The notes below the pieces were generated by a model, which was given only the letters and a program-made list of their open reading frames with translations, did not search any database and was not told the DNA's origin. The position numbers were made by a program, and so were the translations under genes. A DNA stretch of 64,000 nucleotides from Cellulomonas sp. NS3 (GTDB taxonomy: Bacteria; Actinomycetota; Actinomycetes; Actinomycetales; Cellulomonadaceae). Positions 8,680-18,900 of this stretch are shown here, in pieces; the stretch's first letter is position 1; each line of letters starts with the position of its first letter. The stretch is from assembly GCF_024757985.1 (NCBI RefSeq), contig NZ_CP103289.1:2914001-2978000 (forward strand). Reading direction: 5' to 3'.

Positions 8680-9681
8680 GTGACGATCGCACCCGAGGGC
8701 CGGCGCATGCTCCGCGTCGAGGCACGCAACGCGCAGACGCCGATCGAGAAGAAGCCCGACTGGATCAAGACGCGCGCGACGATGGGCCCGGAGTACAGCG
8801 AGCTCAAGGGGCTCGTGAAGCGCGAGGGCCTGCACACGGTGTGCGAGGAGGCGGGCTGCCCCAACATCTTCGAGTGCTGGGAGGACCGCGAGGCGACGTT
8901 CCTCATCGGCGGCGACCAGTGCACGCGACGCTGCGACTTCTGCCAGATCGACACCGGCAAGCCCGCGGACTTCGACGCCGACGAGCCCCGCCGCGTCGCG
9001 GAGTCCGTCCAGGCGATGGGCCTGAAGTACGCGACCGTGACGGGCGTCGCCCGCGACGACCTGCCCGACGGCGGCGCGTGGCTGTACGCCGAGACGGTCC
9101 GCCGGATCCACGCGCTCAACGCCGGGACCGGCGTCGAGCTGCTGATCCCGGACTTCAACGCCGTGCCCGAGCTGATCGGCGAGGTCTTCTCGTCGCGGCC
9201 CGAGGTGCTCGCGCACAACCTCGAGACCGTGCCGCGCATCTTCAAGGAGATCCGCCCGGGCTTCCGCTACGACCGCTCGCTGTCGGTGCTGACGGCGGCG
9301 CGCGAGGCCGGCCTGGTCACCAAGTCGAACCTCATCCTCGGGATGGGCGAGACGATGGAGGAGGCCGCCGAGGCCCTCCAGGACCTGCACGACGCGGGCT
9401 GCGACCTCATCACGATCACCCAGTACCTGCGCCCCTCGGTCCGCCACCACCCCGTCGCGCGCTGGGTGCGTCCCGAGGAGTTCGTGGCGCTGTCCGACGA
9501 GGCCGAGCGCATCGGCTTCCTCGGCGTCATGGCCGGTCCGCTCGTGCGCTCGTCGTACCGTGCGGGTCGCCTGTGGGGCCAGGCCATGCGCCGTCGCGGC
9601 GAGGAGATCCCGGCCGCGCTCGCGCACCTCGGCGAGGAGCGCTCGTCGCGCCAGGAGGCGTCGAGCCTGCTCGCCCGCTGA
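8680..9681 (+). CDS. lipA: Lipoyl synthase
   Basis: A radical-SAM enzyme that inserts two sulfurs into protein-bound octanoate. It has both cysteine sets: [12 protein letters not shown] (CX4CX5C, auxiliary cluster) and CTRRCDFC (CX3CX2C, radical-SAM cluster). The C-terminal RSSY motif (VRSSYRAG) supplies the serine ligand. I chose GTG 8680 because TAGGGT (8667-8672) lies 7 nt upstream and would overlap the alternative GTG at 8671. It has 333 residues, normal for the family. It works with LipB on the E2 subunits encoded by sucB and partners. Confidence 0.96.
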   Translation: MTIAPEGRRMLRVEARNAQTPIEKKPDWIKTRATMGPEYSELKGLVKREGLHTVCEEAGCPNIFECWEDREATFLIGGDQCTRRCDFCQIDTGKPADFDADEPRRVAESVQAMGLKYATVTGVARDDLPDGGAWLYAETVRRIHALNAGTGVELLIPDFNAVPELIGEVFSSRPEVLAHNLETVPRIFKEIRPGFRYDRSLSVLTAAREAGLVTKSNLILGMGETMEEAAEALQDLHDAGCDLITITQYLRPSVRHHPVARWVRPEEFVALSDEAERIGFLGVMAGPLVRSSYRAGRLWGQAMRRRGEEIPAALAHLGEERSSRQEASSLLAR

Positions 9682-9745
9682 CGGCTGCGGCACGGGGCTG
9701 CGTGCGGGCACGGAGGGGGCCGGGCGGCGACTAGACTTGCCCACC

Positions 9746-10453
9746 ATGGCCCGCGAGAAGACCGTCAAGCCGCCCAAGGTGAAGAAGACCCGGTGGTACC
9801 ACCAGGTCTGGCAGGCGTACCAGATGACCCGCCGGAACGACCCGGCGGTCACGTGGTACGTGCTCGGGGCGTTCGTCGGGATCATCGCGGTCGGCCTCGT
9901 CATCGGCCTGCTGACGGACCACCCGTTCTACGCGCTGTTCGTGAGCCTGCCGTTCGCGCTGCTCGCGGCGATGTTCATCCTCGCGCGGCGCGCCGAGACG
10001 GCCGCGTACACCCAGATCGAGGGCCAGCCCGGCGCGTCGCGCGCTGCGCTCGGCACGATCCGGCGCGGCTGGACCTTCGCCGAGGAGCCCGTCGCGGTCG
10101 ACCCGCGCACGCAGGACCTGGTCTTCCGCGGCGTCGGCCGGGCCGGCGTCGTCCTCGTCGGCGAGGGTCCCGCTCCCCGCGTCGCCAAGCTCCTCGAGGC
10201 CGAGCGCAAGCGCACCGCGCGCGTCCTGTCGGGCGTGCCGATCACGCTCATCCAGGCCGGCAACGGCGAGGGCCAGGTGCCCCTGCGCAAGCTCCCCCGC
10301 GCGGTCACGCGCCTCAAGCCGACGCTCACCAAGCAGGAGACCGGCGAGGTGCTCAAGCGCCTCACCGCCCTCGGCGCCGCGCGGCTGCCGCTGCCCAAGG
10401 GCATCGACCCGATGCGCGCACGCCCCGACCGCAAGGGCATGCGCGGGCGCTGA
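9746..10453 (+). CDS. DUF4191 domain-containing membrane protein
   Basis: A 235-residue protein of a family that in actinobacteria regularly follows lipA. A basic N-terminus (KTVKPPKVKKTRWYHQVWQAY) precedes two close membrane helices (WYVLGAFVGIIAVGLVIGLL and YALFVSLPFALLAAMFILA), then a basic cytoplasmic domain ending in DRKGMRGR. The function is unknown. TAGACT (9732-9737) is 8 nt before the ATG. It is probably cotranscribed from its own leaderless promoter, since lipA ends 64 nt upstream. Confidence 0.9.
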   Translation: MAREKTVKPPKVKKTRWYHQVWQAYQMTRRNDPAVTWYVLGAFVGIIAVGLVIGLLTDHPFYALFVSLPFALLAAMFILARRAETAAYTQIEGQPGASRAALGTIRRGWTFAEEPVAVDPRTQDLVFRGVGRAGVVLVGEGPAPRVAKLLEAERKRTARVLSGVPITLIQAGNGEGQVPLRKLPRAVTRLKPTLTKQETGEVLKRLTALGAARLPLPKGIDPMRARPDRKGMRGR

Positions 10454-10549
10454 GCGGCCCCGCCCCGCGCGGTCTCGCCCGGGAGACCGGCCGAGACCGG
10501 AGGCGACCGTCCCCGCGGCGGAGGCGTCGGGCGCGCTACGGTCCTGGTC

Positions 10550-11146
10550 GTGCCGACGCCGTACTGGAACCACAACACGCACTACCACCCGCTCGCGCTG
10601 CGGCACGTGCGGCCCGGCACGCGAGCGCTCGACGTGGGCAGCGGCGAGGGGCTGCTGACCCGTCGGGTCGTCGCCGCCGGCGCCGTCGAGGCGACGGGCC
10701 TCGACACCGACCCGGCCGAGACCGCACGGGCGACGCAGGCGTCCAGGGGCGACGAGCGCCTGCGCTACGTCACCGGCGACGTGCTGACCGCGCCCCTCGA
10801 CGAGCACGCCTACGACCTCGTCACCTGCGTCGCGACGCTGCACCACCTCGACCTGGACGCGGGGCTGCGGCGGCTGCGTGCCCTGACGGCGCCGGGCGGG
10901 CACCTCGTCGTCGTCGGCCTCGCCCGCGTCGGCTCCCCCGCCGACCTGGCGCTCTCCGTCGCCGGCGTCCCCGCCGCAGCCGTCGCGCGACGGCTGCGGA
11001 GCGAGTGGGAGCACGGCTCGCCGATCACCGAGCCCAGGACGACCTACGCCGACGTGCGCGACGCCGCCGCCCGGCACCTTCCCGGCGCGCGCTGGCGGCG
11101 GCACCTGTACTGGCGCTACAGCCTCACGTGGCAGGCACCGCGGTGA
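10550..11146 (+). CDS. Class I SAM-dependent methyltransferase
   Basis: A 198-residue Rossmann-fold methyltransferase. Motif I is ALDVGSGEGLLTRRVV, the acidic SAM-ribose residue is in GLDTDP, and the motif IV region is YDLVTCVATLHHLDLDAGLRRL, as in Methyltransf_11/25 members. The N-terminal HNTHYHPL is typical of an actinobacterial subgroup whose substrate is unknown. TACGGT (10537-10542) ends 7 nt before the GTG start, again a leaderless layout. Confidence 0.9.
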   Translation: MPTPYWNHNTHYHPLALRHVRPGTRALDVGSGEGLLTRRVVAAGAVEATGLDTDPAETARATQASRGDERLRYVTGDVLTAPLDEHAYDLVTCVATLHHLDLDAGLRRLRALTAPGGHLVVVGLARVGSPADLALSVAGVPAAAVARRLRSEWEHGSPITEPRTTYADVRDAAARHLPGARWRRHLYWRYSLTWQAPR

Positions 11147-11203
11147 CGTCGGACCGCGTCGCGCTCGCCGGCCCGGCGCACCCGCGGCCTCGCGCAGCGC
11201 GGA

Positions 11204-11638
11204 TCACCGCCGGACGATGACCGTCCCCGCCGTGCGGTCGTGCAGCCCACGACCGTCGGCGTCCCACACGACGGCCGGCACGACGAGGCAGAGCAGCACC
11301 GTGCGGACCAGCGCGAGCAGCAGCCCCGGCGGCGTCCCGGGGCTCACCAGCCGCTGGACGCGCAGCCCGAGCGCGCGGTGCCCGAGGGTCGTGCCGAGCG
11401 TGCTCACGAGCAGCACGTTCTCGAGCGCGAAGACGCCGAGGGTCGCCATGGGGTCGCGGTCGAAGAACGCGGCCGAGATGAGCAGGCAGACCGCCCAGTC
11501 GATCGCCAGGGCCGCGAGCCGCCGCCCGACCGGCGCCAGCGAGCCGGCTCCGGTGGCGGGCAGCCCGAGCCGCGAGCCCTGGCCCTCGCCGGACGGACCG
11601 CCCTCGAGCCACGAACCCATCCCCGCGCGCTGCTCCAT
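11204..11638 (-). CDS. RDD family membrane protein
   Basis: A 144-residue protein with the RDD signature: GRRLAALAIDWAVCLLISAAF with conserved Arg and Asp in the first helix, then LGTTLGHRALGLRV. It has three hydrophobic segments. Its role is unknown; RDD proteins are sometimes linked to ion transport. It is divergent from glnA, its usual actinobacterial neighbour. TAGGCT on the minus strand (11650-11645) ends 6 nt before its ATG. Confidence 0.88.
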   Translation of the reverse strand: MEQRAGMGSWLEGGPSGEGQGSRLGLPATGAGSLAPVGRRLAALAIDWAVCLLISAAFFDRDPMATLGVFALENVLLVSTLGTTLGHRALGLRVQRLVSPGTPPGLLLALVRTVLLCLVVPAVVWDADGRGLHDRTAGTVIVRR

Positions 11639-11714
11639 GCGGCTAGCCTAACCAGCGGACCGGGCGCCGCCGTCGCCCGCGAGTGCGACCGATCGTTACG
11701 TGCGGAGCCCCCGC

Positions 11715-11752
11715 GTAACAGCGCGGAAACATGAGGTACACGGCCGGGTAAC
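11715..11752 (+). promoter_or_regulatory. GlnR-type box in front of glnA
   Basis: GTAAC (11715), GAAAC (11726), TACAC (11737) and GTAAC (11748) recur at exactly 11-bp spacing. This matches the actinobacterial GlnR pattern gTnAC-n6-GaAAC-n6-GtnAC-n6-GAAAC. It lies 62-99 bp upstream of the glnA start, where GlnR would control transcription in response to nitrogen. An extra GTTAC sits at 11695. GlnR itself is not in the window. Confidence 0.75.
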
Positions 11753-11813
11753 GCCCCCCACCTAGCCTCGAGGCGCCCGGACAGCGGGCGTTTCACAACC
11801 CGAGGAGCAGCGG

Positions 11814-13238
11814 ATGTTCAGCAAGCCGGAGGAAGTCCTGGCGTTCATCAAGAGCGAGGACGTGAAGTTCGTCGACGTCCGGTTCTGTGACCTGCCCGGC
11901 GTGATGCAGCACTTCAACGTCCCGGCGTACTCGCTGGACCTGGACTTCTTCACCGACGGCCAGATGTTCGACGGCTCGTCGATCCGTGGCTTCCAGGCGA
12001 TCCACGAGTCGGACATGAAGCTCATCCCCGATCTCTCGACGGCCTACCTCGACCCGTTCCGGACCGAGAAGACGCTGAACATCAACTTCCACATCGTCGA
12101 CCCGTACACCGACGAGCCGTACAGCCGCGACCCCCGCCAGGTCGCCGCCAAGGCCGAGGCGTACCTGCGCTCGACGGGCATCGCGGACACGGCGTTCTTC
12201 GCCCCCGAGGCCGAGTTCTACATCTTCGACGACGTGCGCTTCGAGACGAAGCAGAACGCGTCGTACTACTACATCGACTCCATCGAGGCCGCCTGGAACA
12301 CGGGCCGCGTCGAGGAGGGTGGCAACCTCGGCCACAAGACCCCCTACAAGGGCGGCTACTTCCCCGTCCCGCCGGTCGACATGTTCGCCGACCTGCGCGA
12401 CAAGATCTCGCTGCAGCTCGACGCGCTGGGTCTCGGCGTGGAGCGCGCGCACCACGAGGTCGGCACCGCCGGCCAGGCGGAGATCAACTACCGCTTCGAC
12501 GAGCTCGGCAAGTCGGCCGACAAGGTTCAGCTCTTCAAGTACGTCGTGAAGAACGTCGCGCACGAGGCCGGCAAGACCGCCACGTTCATGCCGAAGCCCC
12601 TCTTCGGCGACAACGGCTCGGGCATGCACGTGCACCAGTCGCTCTGGAAGGACGGCAAGCCGCTGTTCTTCGACGAGAAGGGCTACGGCGGCCTCTCCGA
12701 CCTCGCGCGCTGGTACATCGGTGGCCTGCTCAAGCACGCGCCCTCGCTGCTCGCGTTCACGAACCCGACGGTGAACTCCTACCACCGCCTGGTCCCGGGC
12801 TTCGAGGCGCCGGTCAACCTCGTCTACTCGGCACGCAACCGCTCCGCGTGCATCCGCATCCCGGTCACGGGCTCCAACCCGAAGGCCAAGCGCATCGAGT
12901 TCCGCGTGCCCGACCCGTCGAGCAACCCGTACCTCGCCTTCGCGGCGATGCTCATGGCCGGCCTCGACGGCATCCAGAACCGCATCGAGCCGCCGGAGCC
13001 GGTCGACAAGGACCTCTACGAGCTTCCCCCCGAGGAGCACGCGCTCATCCAGCAGGTCCCGGGCTCGCTCGCCGAGGTGCTCGACAACCTCGAGGCCGAC
13101 CACGACTTCCTCACGGCCGGCGGGGTCTTCACGCCCGACCTGATCGCGACGTGGATCGACTACAAGCGCTCGCACGAGGTCGACCCGATCCGTCTGCGGC
13201 CGCACCCCCACGAGTTCGAGCTCTACTACGACGTCTGA
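11814..13238 (+). CDS. glnA: Glutamine synthetase type I (GSI-beta)
   Basis: Makes glutamine from glutamate, ammonia and ATP as a cytosolic dodecamer. The 474 residues include [11 protein letters not shown], the Glu-rich metal site [11 protein letters not shown], the [13 protein letters not shown]-site loop and the Glu flap. The tyrosine of the adenylylation loop is present ([13 protein letters not shown]), so the protein can be switched off by GlnE, encoded 2.7 kb downstream. A good Shine-Dalgarno (CCCGAGGAGCAGCGG) precedes the ATG. A GlnR-type box upstream and a hairpin terminator downstream make it a single-gene unit. Confidence 0.98.
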   Translation: MFSKPEEVLAFIKSEDVKFVDVRFCDLPGVMQHFNVPAYSLDLDFFTDGQMFDGSSIRGFQAIHESDMKLIPDLSTAYLDPFRTEKTLNINFHIVDPYTDEPYSRDPRQVAAKAEAYLRSTGIADTAFFAPEAEFYIFDDVRFETKQNASYYYIDSIEAAWNTGRVEEGGNLGHKTPYKGGYFPVPPVDMFADLRDKISLQLDALGLGVERAHHEVGTAGQAEINYRFDELGKSADKVQLFKYVVKNVAHEAGKTATFMPKPLFGDNGSGMHVHQSLWKDGKPLFFDEKGYGGLSDLARWYIGGLLKHAPSLLAFTNPTVNSYHRLVPGFEAPVNLVYSARNRSACIRIPVTGSNPKAKRIEFRVPDPSSNPYLAFAAMLMAGLDGIQNRIEPPEPVDKDLYELPPEEHALIQQVPGSLAEVLDNLEADHDFLTAGGVFTPDLIATWIDYKRSHEVDPIRLRPHPHEFELYYDV

Positions 13239-13260
13239 TCGGCTGCTCCCGGTCAGTGCG

Positions 13261-13303
13261 GGCGAGGGGCGTTCCTGGCAGCTGCCAGGGGCGCCCCTCG
13301 GCC
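13261..13303 (+). terminator. Terminator after glnA
   Basis: A long hairpin with CGAGGGGCG (13263-13271) pairing CGCCCCTCG (13292-13300), and inside it the perfect palindrome CCTGGCAGCTGCCAGG. It begins 25 nt after the glnA stop. Confidence 0.75.
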
Positions 13304-13419
13304 GTTGTCCGGCAGGTCCGACCGGCGCTCGCGAGCGGTCCGGACAGGGATGACCCAGGCGCGGGACGTGCGCGGTCGTCCCGGTGCGGGACGGCCGCCC
13401 GGCGGACGGGCGCGGGACG

Positions 13420-14439
13420 TCAGGCGTCGCGCGTGGGCGCCGGCGCGCAGGACTGCCGCTCGACGAGCTCGGTCGGCAGCGACACGTGCGTCTGGGCGGG
13501 CGAGCGGCCCTCGACGAGGTCGATGAGCATGCGGACCGCCTGGTAGCCCATATCCTGGATGGGCTGGGCGACCGTGGTGAGCTGCGGGACGGCGAGCGCC
13601 GACTCGGGCACGTTGTCGAAGCCGATCACCGAGAGGTCCTCGGGCACGCGCAGCCCGAGCCCCTGCGCCACCTGCATCGTGCGGATCGCCGAGAGGTCGT
13701 TGGCCGCGAAGATCGCGGTGGGCGGGTCGTCGAGCGCGAGGAGCTCGCGCGCCGGCTGCTCGGCGGACTCCGGCCGGTAGCCGCCGACGCGGATCAGGTC
13801 GGGGTCGACCTCGACCCCCGCGGCCTCGAGCGCGTTGCGGTAGCCCTCCTCACGGAGGCGGGCCGACTCGAGGTCGAGGCGACCGCCGAGGAAGCCGATC
13901 CGTCGGTGGCCGAGGCCGAGCAGGTGCTCGGTCGCGAGCATCGCGCCCTTGAGGTTGTCCGAGTCGACGGTCGGCATGCCGGAGCGGCCGGTGTGCGGGT
14001 CGACCGCGACGACCGGCGTTCCGTAGCGCGCGTCCACGACCGTGGGGGTCACGAGGACCGCACCGTCGATCAGCGTCCCCGAGAGGCGCGAGAGGTACCG
14101 GCGCTCCCAGCCGACGAGCTCCTCGGCCGCGCCGCTCGCGGAGTAGGCGACGATCTCGTAGCCGCTCCCCCGGATCGCGTGCGCGGCGCCCTTGAGGAGC
14201 TCGGTGCTGAACGGCTCGAAGTCGGCGACGAGGATGCCGATGACGTTCTTCTGGTGGCTGCGCAGGCTGCGCGCGACGAGGCTCGACTCGTAGCCGAGCT
14301 CGGCGATCACCGCCTGGACCCGGCTCGCGGTCTCGGCCGAGACGCCGTAGCGCTCGTTGATCACCTTCGAGACGGTCGCCACCGAGACGCCGGCCTGCCG
14401 GGCGACGTCACTGATGGTGAGCCTGCGCTGGATCTCCAC
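13420..14439 (-). CDS. LacI family transcriptional regulator
   Basis: A 339-residue repressor. It has the LacI helix-turn-helix and hinge (LTISDVARQAGVSVATVSKVINERYGVSAET) and a periplasmic-binding-like sensor domain (NVIGILVADFEPFSTELLKG through IGFDNVPESALAVPQLTTVAQP). I chose GTG 14439: TAGAGT (14452-14447, minus) ends 7 nt upstream of it but would overlap the alternative GTG at 14448. The ligand is probably a sugar, as for most of the family. An operator-like site just upstream suggests autoregulation. The divergent AI-2E permease may be a second target. Confidence 0.92.
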   Translation of the reverse strand: MEIQRRLTISDVARQAGVSVATVSKVINERYGVSAETASRVQAVIAELGYESSLVARSLRSHQKNVIGILVADFEPFSTELLKGAAHAIRGSGYEIVAYSASGAAEELVGWERRYLSRLSGTLIDGAVLVTPTVVDARYGTPVVAVDPHTGRSGMPTVDSDNLKGAMLATEHLLGLGHRRIGFLGGRLDLESARLREEGYRNALEAAGVEVDPDLIRVGGYRPESAEQPARELLALDDPPTAIFAANDLSAIRTMQVAQGLGLRVPEDLSVIGFDNVPESALAVPQLTTVAQPIQDMGYQAVRMLIDLVEGRSPAQTHVSLPTELVERQSCAPAPTRDA

Positions 14440-14464
14440 GGCGGACACTCTAGCGTGTGTAAAA

Positions 14465-14478
14465 CGTTATCGAAAACG
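14465..14478. promoter_or_regulatory. LacI-family operator
   Basis: CGTTATCGAAAACG is a near-palindrome (6 of 7 arm bases) with the central CG typical of LacI-family operators. It begins 13 nt beyond the -10 hexamer of the lacI-type gene, so it covers the -35 region and should mediate autorepression. Confidence 0.7.
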
Positions 14479-14686
14479 ATTGCCGTGCTCGGCGCCCCTC
14501 AGACCGCCTCCGGTGCGGCGTCGACGGCCGGCCGGCGGTGTCCCGCGGTGCTCACCGGGTGCGCGGCCCGTGCGCGCCGCCGCCGCATGCACGGGTGGAC
14601 GGGACCGGCGTCCACTAGGTTCTCCCCAGAACCGTCCGCACCGGCCCCGAGCGGCCCCGGCGCACCCCCAGCCGTTGGAGCCCTGC

Positions 14687-15949
14687 ATGACCGAGCCGTC
14701 CCGCACCGTCCCCCGCACCGCCGCCGCGGACCGTCGCCCACCCGCGTGGCTCCCCCGCGCGCTCGTCATGGCCGTCGTCGCGGTCTTCCTCGGCGTGCTG
14801 ACCTGGCGCGCGCTGGGCCAGCTCGGCACGGTGCTGACCATCGTCGTCATCTCGTGGTTCATCTCGCTCGCGATGGAGCCCGCCGTCAAGTGGCTCGTGC
14901 AGCACGGCATGAAGCGTGGGCTCGCGACGGGCCTCGTCATGATCGGGTCGATCGTCGCCGTCGTCGTCGTGCTGGCCCTGTTCGGCGGGCTGTTCGTCGC
15001 GCAGCTCGTCGACCTCGTCCAGGACGTCCCCCGCCTGTACGCGGACCTCACGGCGATGCTCGACGAGAGCTTCGGGATCGTGCTCCCGGGCACCGACGAG
15101 GTGCTCGAGCGGCTCGCGAACGACTGGGGGGACGACCTCGCGTTCGGCATCCTGGGCGTGGGCGGCTCGATCGTCGGGTTCTTCTTCGTCGCGTCCGCGG
15201 TGCTCCTCGTCGTGTACTACATGGTCTCGGCCGGGCCGCGGTTCCGCGCCGCGATCTGCCGGCTGCTCGCGCCGCGCCGCCAGCGCGAGGTGCTGAACAT
15301 CTGGGAGGTCTCGCAGGCCAAGGTCGCGGACTTCATCAACTCGCGCCTCATCCTCGCGGCGCTCTCGACCGCGTTCACGTTCGCGTTCCTCACGATCGTG
15401 CACGTGCCCTACGCGCTGCCGCTCGCAGCGTTCACCGGTGTCGTGTCGCAGTTCGTGCCGACGATCGGCACCTACCTCGGTGGCATCCTGCCGATCGCCG
15501 TCGCGTTCTCGGTCAGCCCGCTCACGGCCGTCGGGGTGCTCGTCTTCATCCTCGCCTACCAGCAGCTCGAGAACCTGGTCTTCGCCCCCAAGGTGTCGGC
15601 GCGGTCCCTCGAGCTCAACCCGGCGATGTCGTTCCTCGCGGTCCTCGCGTTCGGCGCGGTGTTCGGGGCGCTCGGGGCGTTCCTCGCGCTGCCGGTCGCC
15701 GCGACGATCCAGGCGGTCTCCGGGACGTACGTGCGCCGCCACGAGCTCGTCGACTCCGAGCTCCTGCGCGCCGAGCCGGGCCAGACGCTCGAGCCCAAGG
15801 ACCCCGAGGCCACGCGCTCCCCGGACACCGGCGGGAACGACGACGACGCGCAGCACGGCACCGCGCGCAACGGCTCCGCGACCGGGACCCCGGCGGCCGC
15901 GTCGGCCGACCGCGCGGGCACGGACCCGGCCGCGGGCGCTCAGGCGTAG
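14687..15949 (+). CDS. AI-2E family transporter
   Basis: A 420-residue polytopic membrane protein with the family pattern. Paired N-terminal helices (ALVMAVVAVFLGVLTWRAL, TVLTIVVISWFISLAMEPAV) are followed by a long amphipathic stretch and further helices ending in ALGAFLALPVAATIQAV. The conserved PxxxLG motif appears as FVPTIGTYLGGILP. Members have been linked to AI-2 export or Na+/H+ exchange; the cargo here is unknown. About 60 disordered residues end the protein. It overlaps glnE by 10 bp at the convergent 3' ends. Confidence 0.9.
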   Translation: MTEPSRTVPRTAAADRRPPAWLPRALVMAVVAVFLGVLTWRALGQLGTVLTIVVISWFISLAMEPAVKWLVQHGMKRGLATGLVMIGSIVAVVVVLALFGGLFVAQLVDLVQDVPRLYADLTAMLDESFGIVLPGTDEVLERLANDWGDDLAFGILGVGGSIVGFFFVASAVLLVVYYMVSAGPRFRAAICRLLAPRRQREVLNIWEVSQAKVADFINSRLILAALSTAFTFAFLTIVHVPYALPLAAFTGVVSQFVPTIGTYLGGILPIAVAFSVSPLTAVGVLVFILAYQQLENLVFAPKVSARSLELNPAMSFLAVLAFGAVFGALGAFLALPVAATIQAVSGTYVRRHELVDSELLRAEPGQTLEPKDPEATRSPDTGGNDDDAQHGTARNGSATGTPAAASADRAGTDPAAGAQA

Positions 15950-18900
15950 AAGACCCGCTCGACGACCGCGCGCGCCCGGCGCGCGGTGCGCAGGTAGACC
16001 TCCTCGAGCTCGCCCCCCGAGCCCGACGGGTAGCCCAGCACGCGCGCGAGCCCGGCGAGCGCCTGGCGGTCGTGCGGCAGCACGTCGGCGTGCGCTCCCC
16101 CGGTGCGCCCGCTCCACAGCACGAGCGCGTCGCGCAGGCGGGAGGCCAGCTCCCACGCGTCGGTCAGCTCCCGGCAGTCGTCGGGGTCGAGCAGGCCCGC
16201 GCCGGCCGCGGCGTCGAGCGCCTCGAGCGTCGCGGTCGTGCGCAGCCCCGGGACGCGGTGGGCGTGCTGGAGCTGGAGCAGCTGGGCCGTCCACTCGACG
16301 TCGGAGGTGCCCCCGCGCCCGAGCTTGAGGTGGCGCGCCGGGTCGACCCCGCGCGGCAGGCGCTCGGCCTCCACGCGCGCCTTGACCCGCCGCACCTCGC
16401 GGACCGTGGCGGCCTCGAGCCCACCCTCCGGGTAGCGCAGCGGCGCGACGAGCTCGACGAACCGGTGCCCGAGCTCCTCGTCCCCCGCGACCGGGCGCGC
16501 CCGCAGCAGCGCCTGGCTCTCCCACGGCGAGGACCAGCGGCCGTAGTACTCCGCGTAGGCGTCGAACGACCGGGTCAGCGGGCCGTTGCGGCCCTCGGGG
16601 CGCAGGTCGGCGTCGACCTCGAGCGCCGGCTCCGGACCGACCTCGCCGAGCATCTGCCGGATGCGGGTCGCGACCGTGAGGGCGTACTGCTGCGCGCCCG
16701 TGGGATCGGTGCCCGGTACGGGGTCGTGCACGAACAGCACGTCGGCGTCCGAGGAGTACCCCATCTCGCGGCCACCGAGCCGGCCCATCGCGACCACGAG
16801 GAGCCGCGTCGGGTCCTCGTCGAGGCCGTGCTCCCGGCGCGCCTCGGCCCGCGCGACGCGCAGCGCCCCCGCGAGCACGACGTCCGCGGCCGTCGTGAGG
16901 CTCTGCGACGCGCGCGTGCTGATGACCACGCCGAGCACGTCGGCCGCCGCGGTGCGCGCGAGCTCGCGCCGGCGCAGGGCCCGCAGCGCGGTCGCCGCGG
17001 GCGCGGGCTCGTGCGCGCGGGTGAGCACCGCGTCCGCCTCGGCGGTCATCCGCTCGTAAGTGCGGGGCTCGAGCTCGGCGTCGCCCGCGAGCCACGTGAC
17101 CGACTCCGGCGAGCGCGAGAGCGCGTCGGCGACGTACCGGGAGGTCGACAGCACCCGCGCGAGGCGCTGCGCCGCCGTCCCGGAGTCCCGCAGCAGCTTG
17201 AGGTACCAGTGCGTCGTCCCGAGCTCGTCGGACAGCCGGCGGAACGCGAGCAGCCCGGCGTCCGGGTCGGCGCCGTCGGCGAACCACCCGATCATCACGG
17301 GGAGCAGCTGACGCTGGATCGCGGCGCGGCGCGAGATCCCTTCCGTCAGCGCGGCGATGTGCCGCAGCGCGCCGGCGGGGTCCTTGTAGCCGATCGCGGC
17401 GAGCCGGGCGCGCGCCGCCTCGGGGGCGAGGCGGGCCTCCTCGGTCGAGAGCTGGGCGGTCGCCGGCAGGAGCGGGCGGTAGAACAGCTCCTCGTGCAGG
17501 CGCCGGACCTCGCGCCGCACCGTGCGCCACCGCTCGTCGAGCCCCGCGGCGCCCTCGGCACGCATCCCGACCGAGCGGGCGAGCCGGCGCAGGTCCGCCT
17601 CGGCAGCCGGCATGAGGTGCGTCCGCTGCAGCCGGTGCAGCTGGATGCGGTGCTCGAGCGCGCGCAGCAGCCGGTAGCAGACCGCGAGCTGCGCGGCGTG
17701 CTCGCGGCCGACGTACCCGCCGGCGGCGAGCGCGGCCAGCGCCGTGAGCGTGTTGGGGCTGCGGATCGTCTCGTCCGCGCGCCCGTGCACGAGCTGGAGG
17801 AGCTGGACCGTGAACTCCACGTCGCGCAGCCCGCCGACGCCGAGCTTGAGCTGCCGGTCGGCCTCGGCGGCGGGCACGTGGTGCTCGACCCGGCGTCGCA
17901 TCGCCTGGGAGTCCTCGACGAAGTTCTCCCGCTGCACCGCCGACCACACGAGCGGGTTGACGAGCTCGACGTACTCGCGGCCCAGCGCGACGTCGCCGGC
18001 GAGCGGGCGCGCCTTGAGCAGCGCCTGGAACTCCCACGTCTTGGCCCAGCGCTCGTAGTACGCGCGGTGGCTCGCGACCGTGCGGACCAGCGGCCCGTTC
18101 TTGCCCTCGGGGCGCAGCGCCGCGTCGACGGGCCACAGCGCCGGCTCGGCGGACGCCGTCGAGCAGGCGCGCGCCAGGCCGGTCGCGAGCCGCGCGCCGA
18201 CCGCGAGCGCCTCGTCCTCGCCGACGCCGTCGACCGGCTCCGCGACGTAGATGACGTCGACGTCGCTCACGTAGTTGAGCTCGCGGCCACCGGCCTTGCC
18301 CATCCCGATGACCGCGAGGCGCACCCCGAGCCCGTGGTCGTCGAGGTCGGAACGCGCGATCGCCAGCGACGCCTCGAGCGCGGCCGCCGCGAGGTCCGCG
18401 AGCGCCGCGGCGACCCCGGGGAGCCGGCTGAGCGGGTCGGTCGCCGTCAGGTCGGTCGCCGCGATCCGCAGGAGCCGGGCACGGTACGCGCGGCGCATCG
18501 CGTCGACGCCGGGCGAGCCGACGACGGCGGCCACCGGCACGTCCGCGGCCGGGTCGGCCCCGACGGCCTCGAGCAGCTCGGCGCGCACGTCGCCCGCGCT
18601 CACGCCCGTCCCCGGGGTGTCGTCGACGAGGAGCGCGAGGTTGCCGGGGTGCGCCGCCAGGGTGTCCCCGAGGGCCACCGAGGAGCCGACGACGGCGAGC
18701 AGCCGGTCCCGGCCCTCGCTCGGCGACCCGAGCAGCCCGCGGAGCACGCCCGCGTGCGCGGGATCGGCCGACGAGACGCACGCGCCCGCGATCTTGGCGA
18801 GCGCGAGCAGCGCGTGGTCGGGGTCGGCGACCTCGGACAGCGGCCCCAGCAGCGCCTCGGGCTCGTCGACGACGACCGCGAGGGCGGCGTCGGCGAGCAG

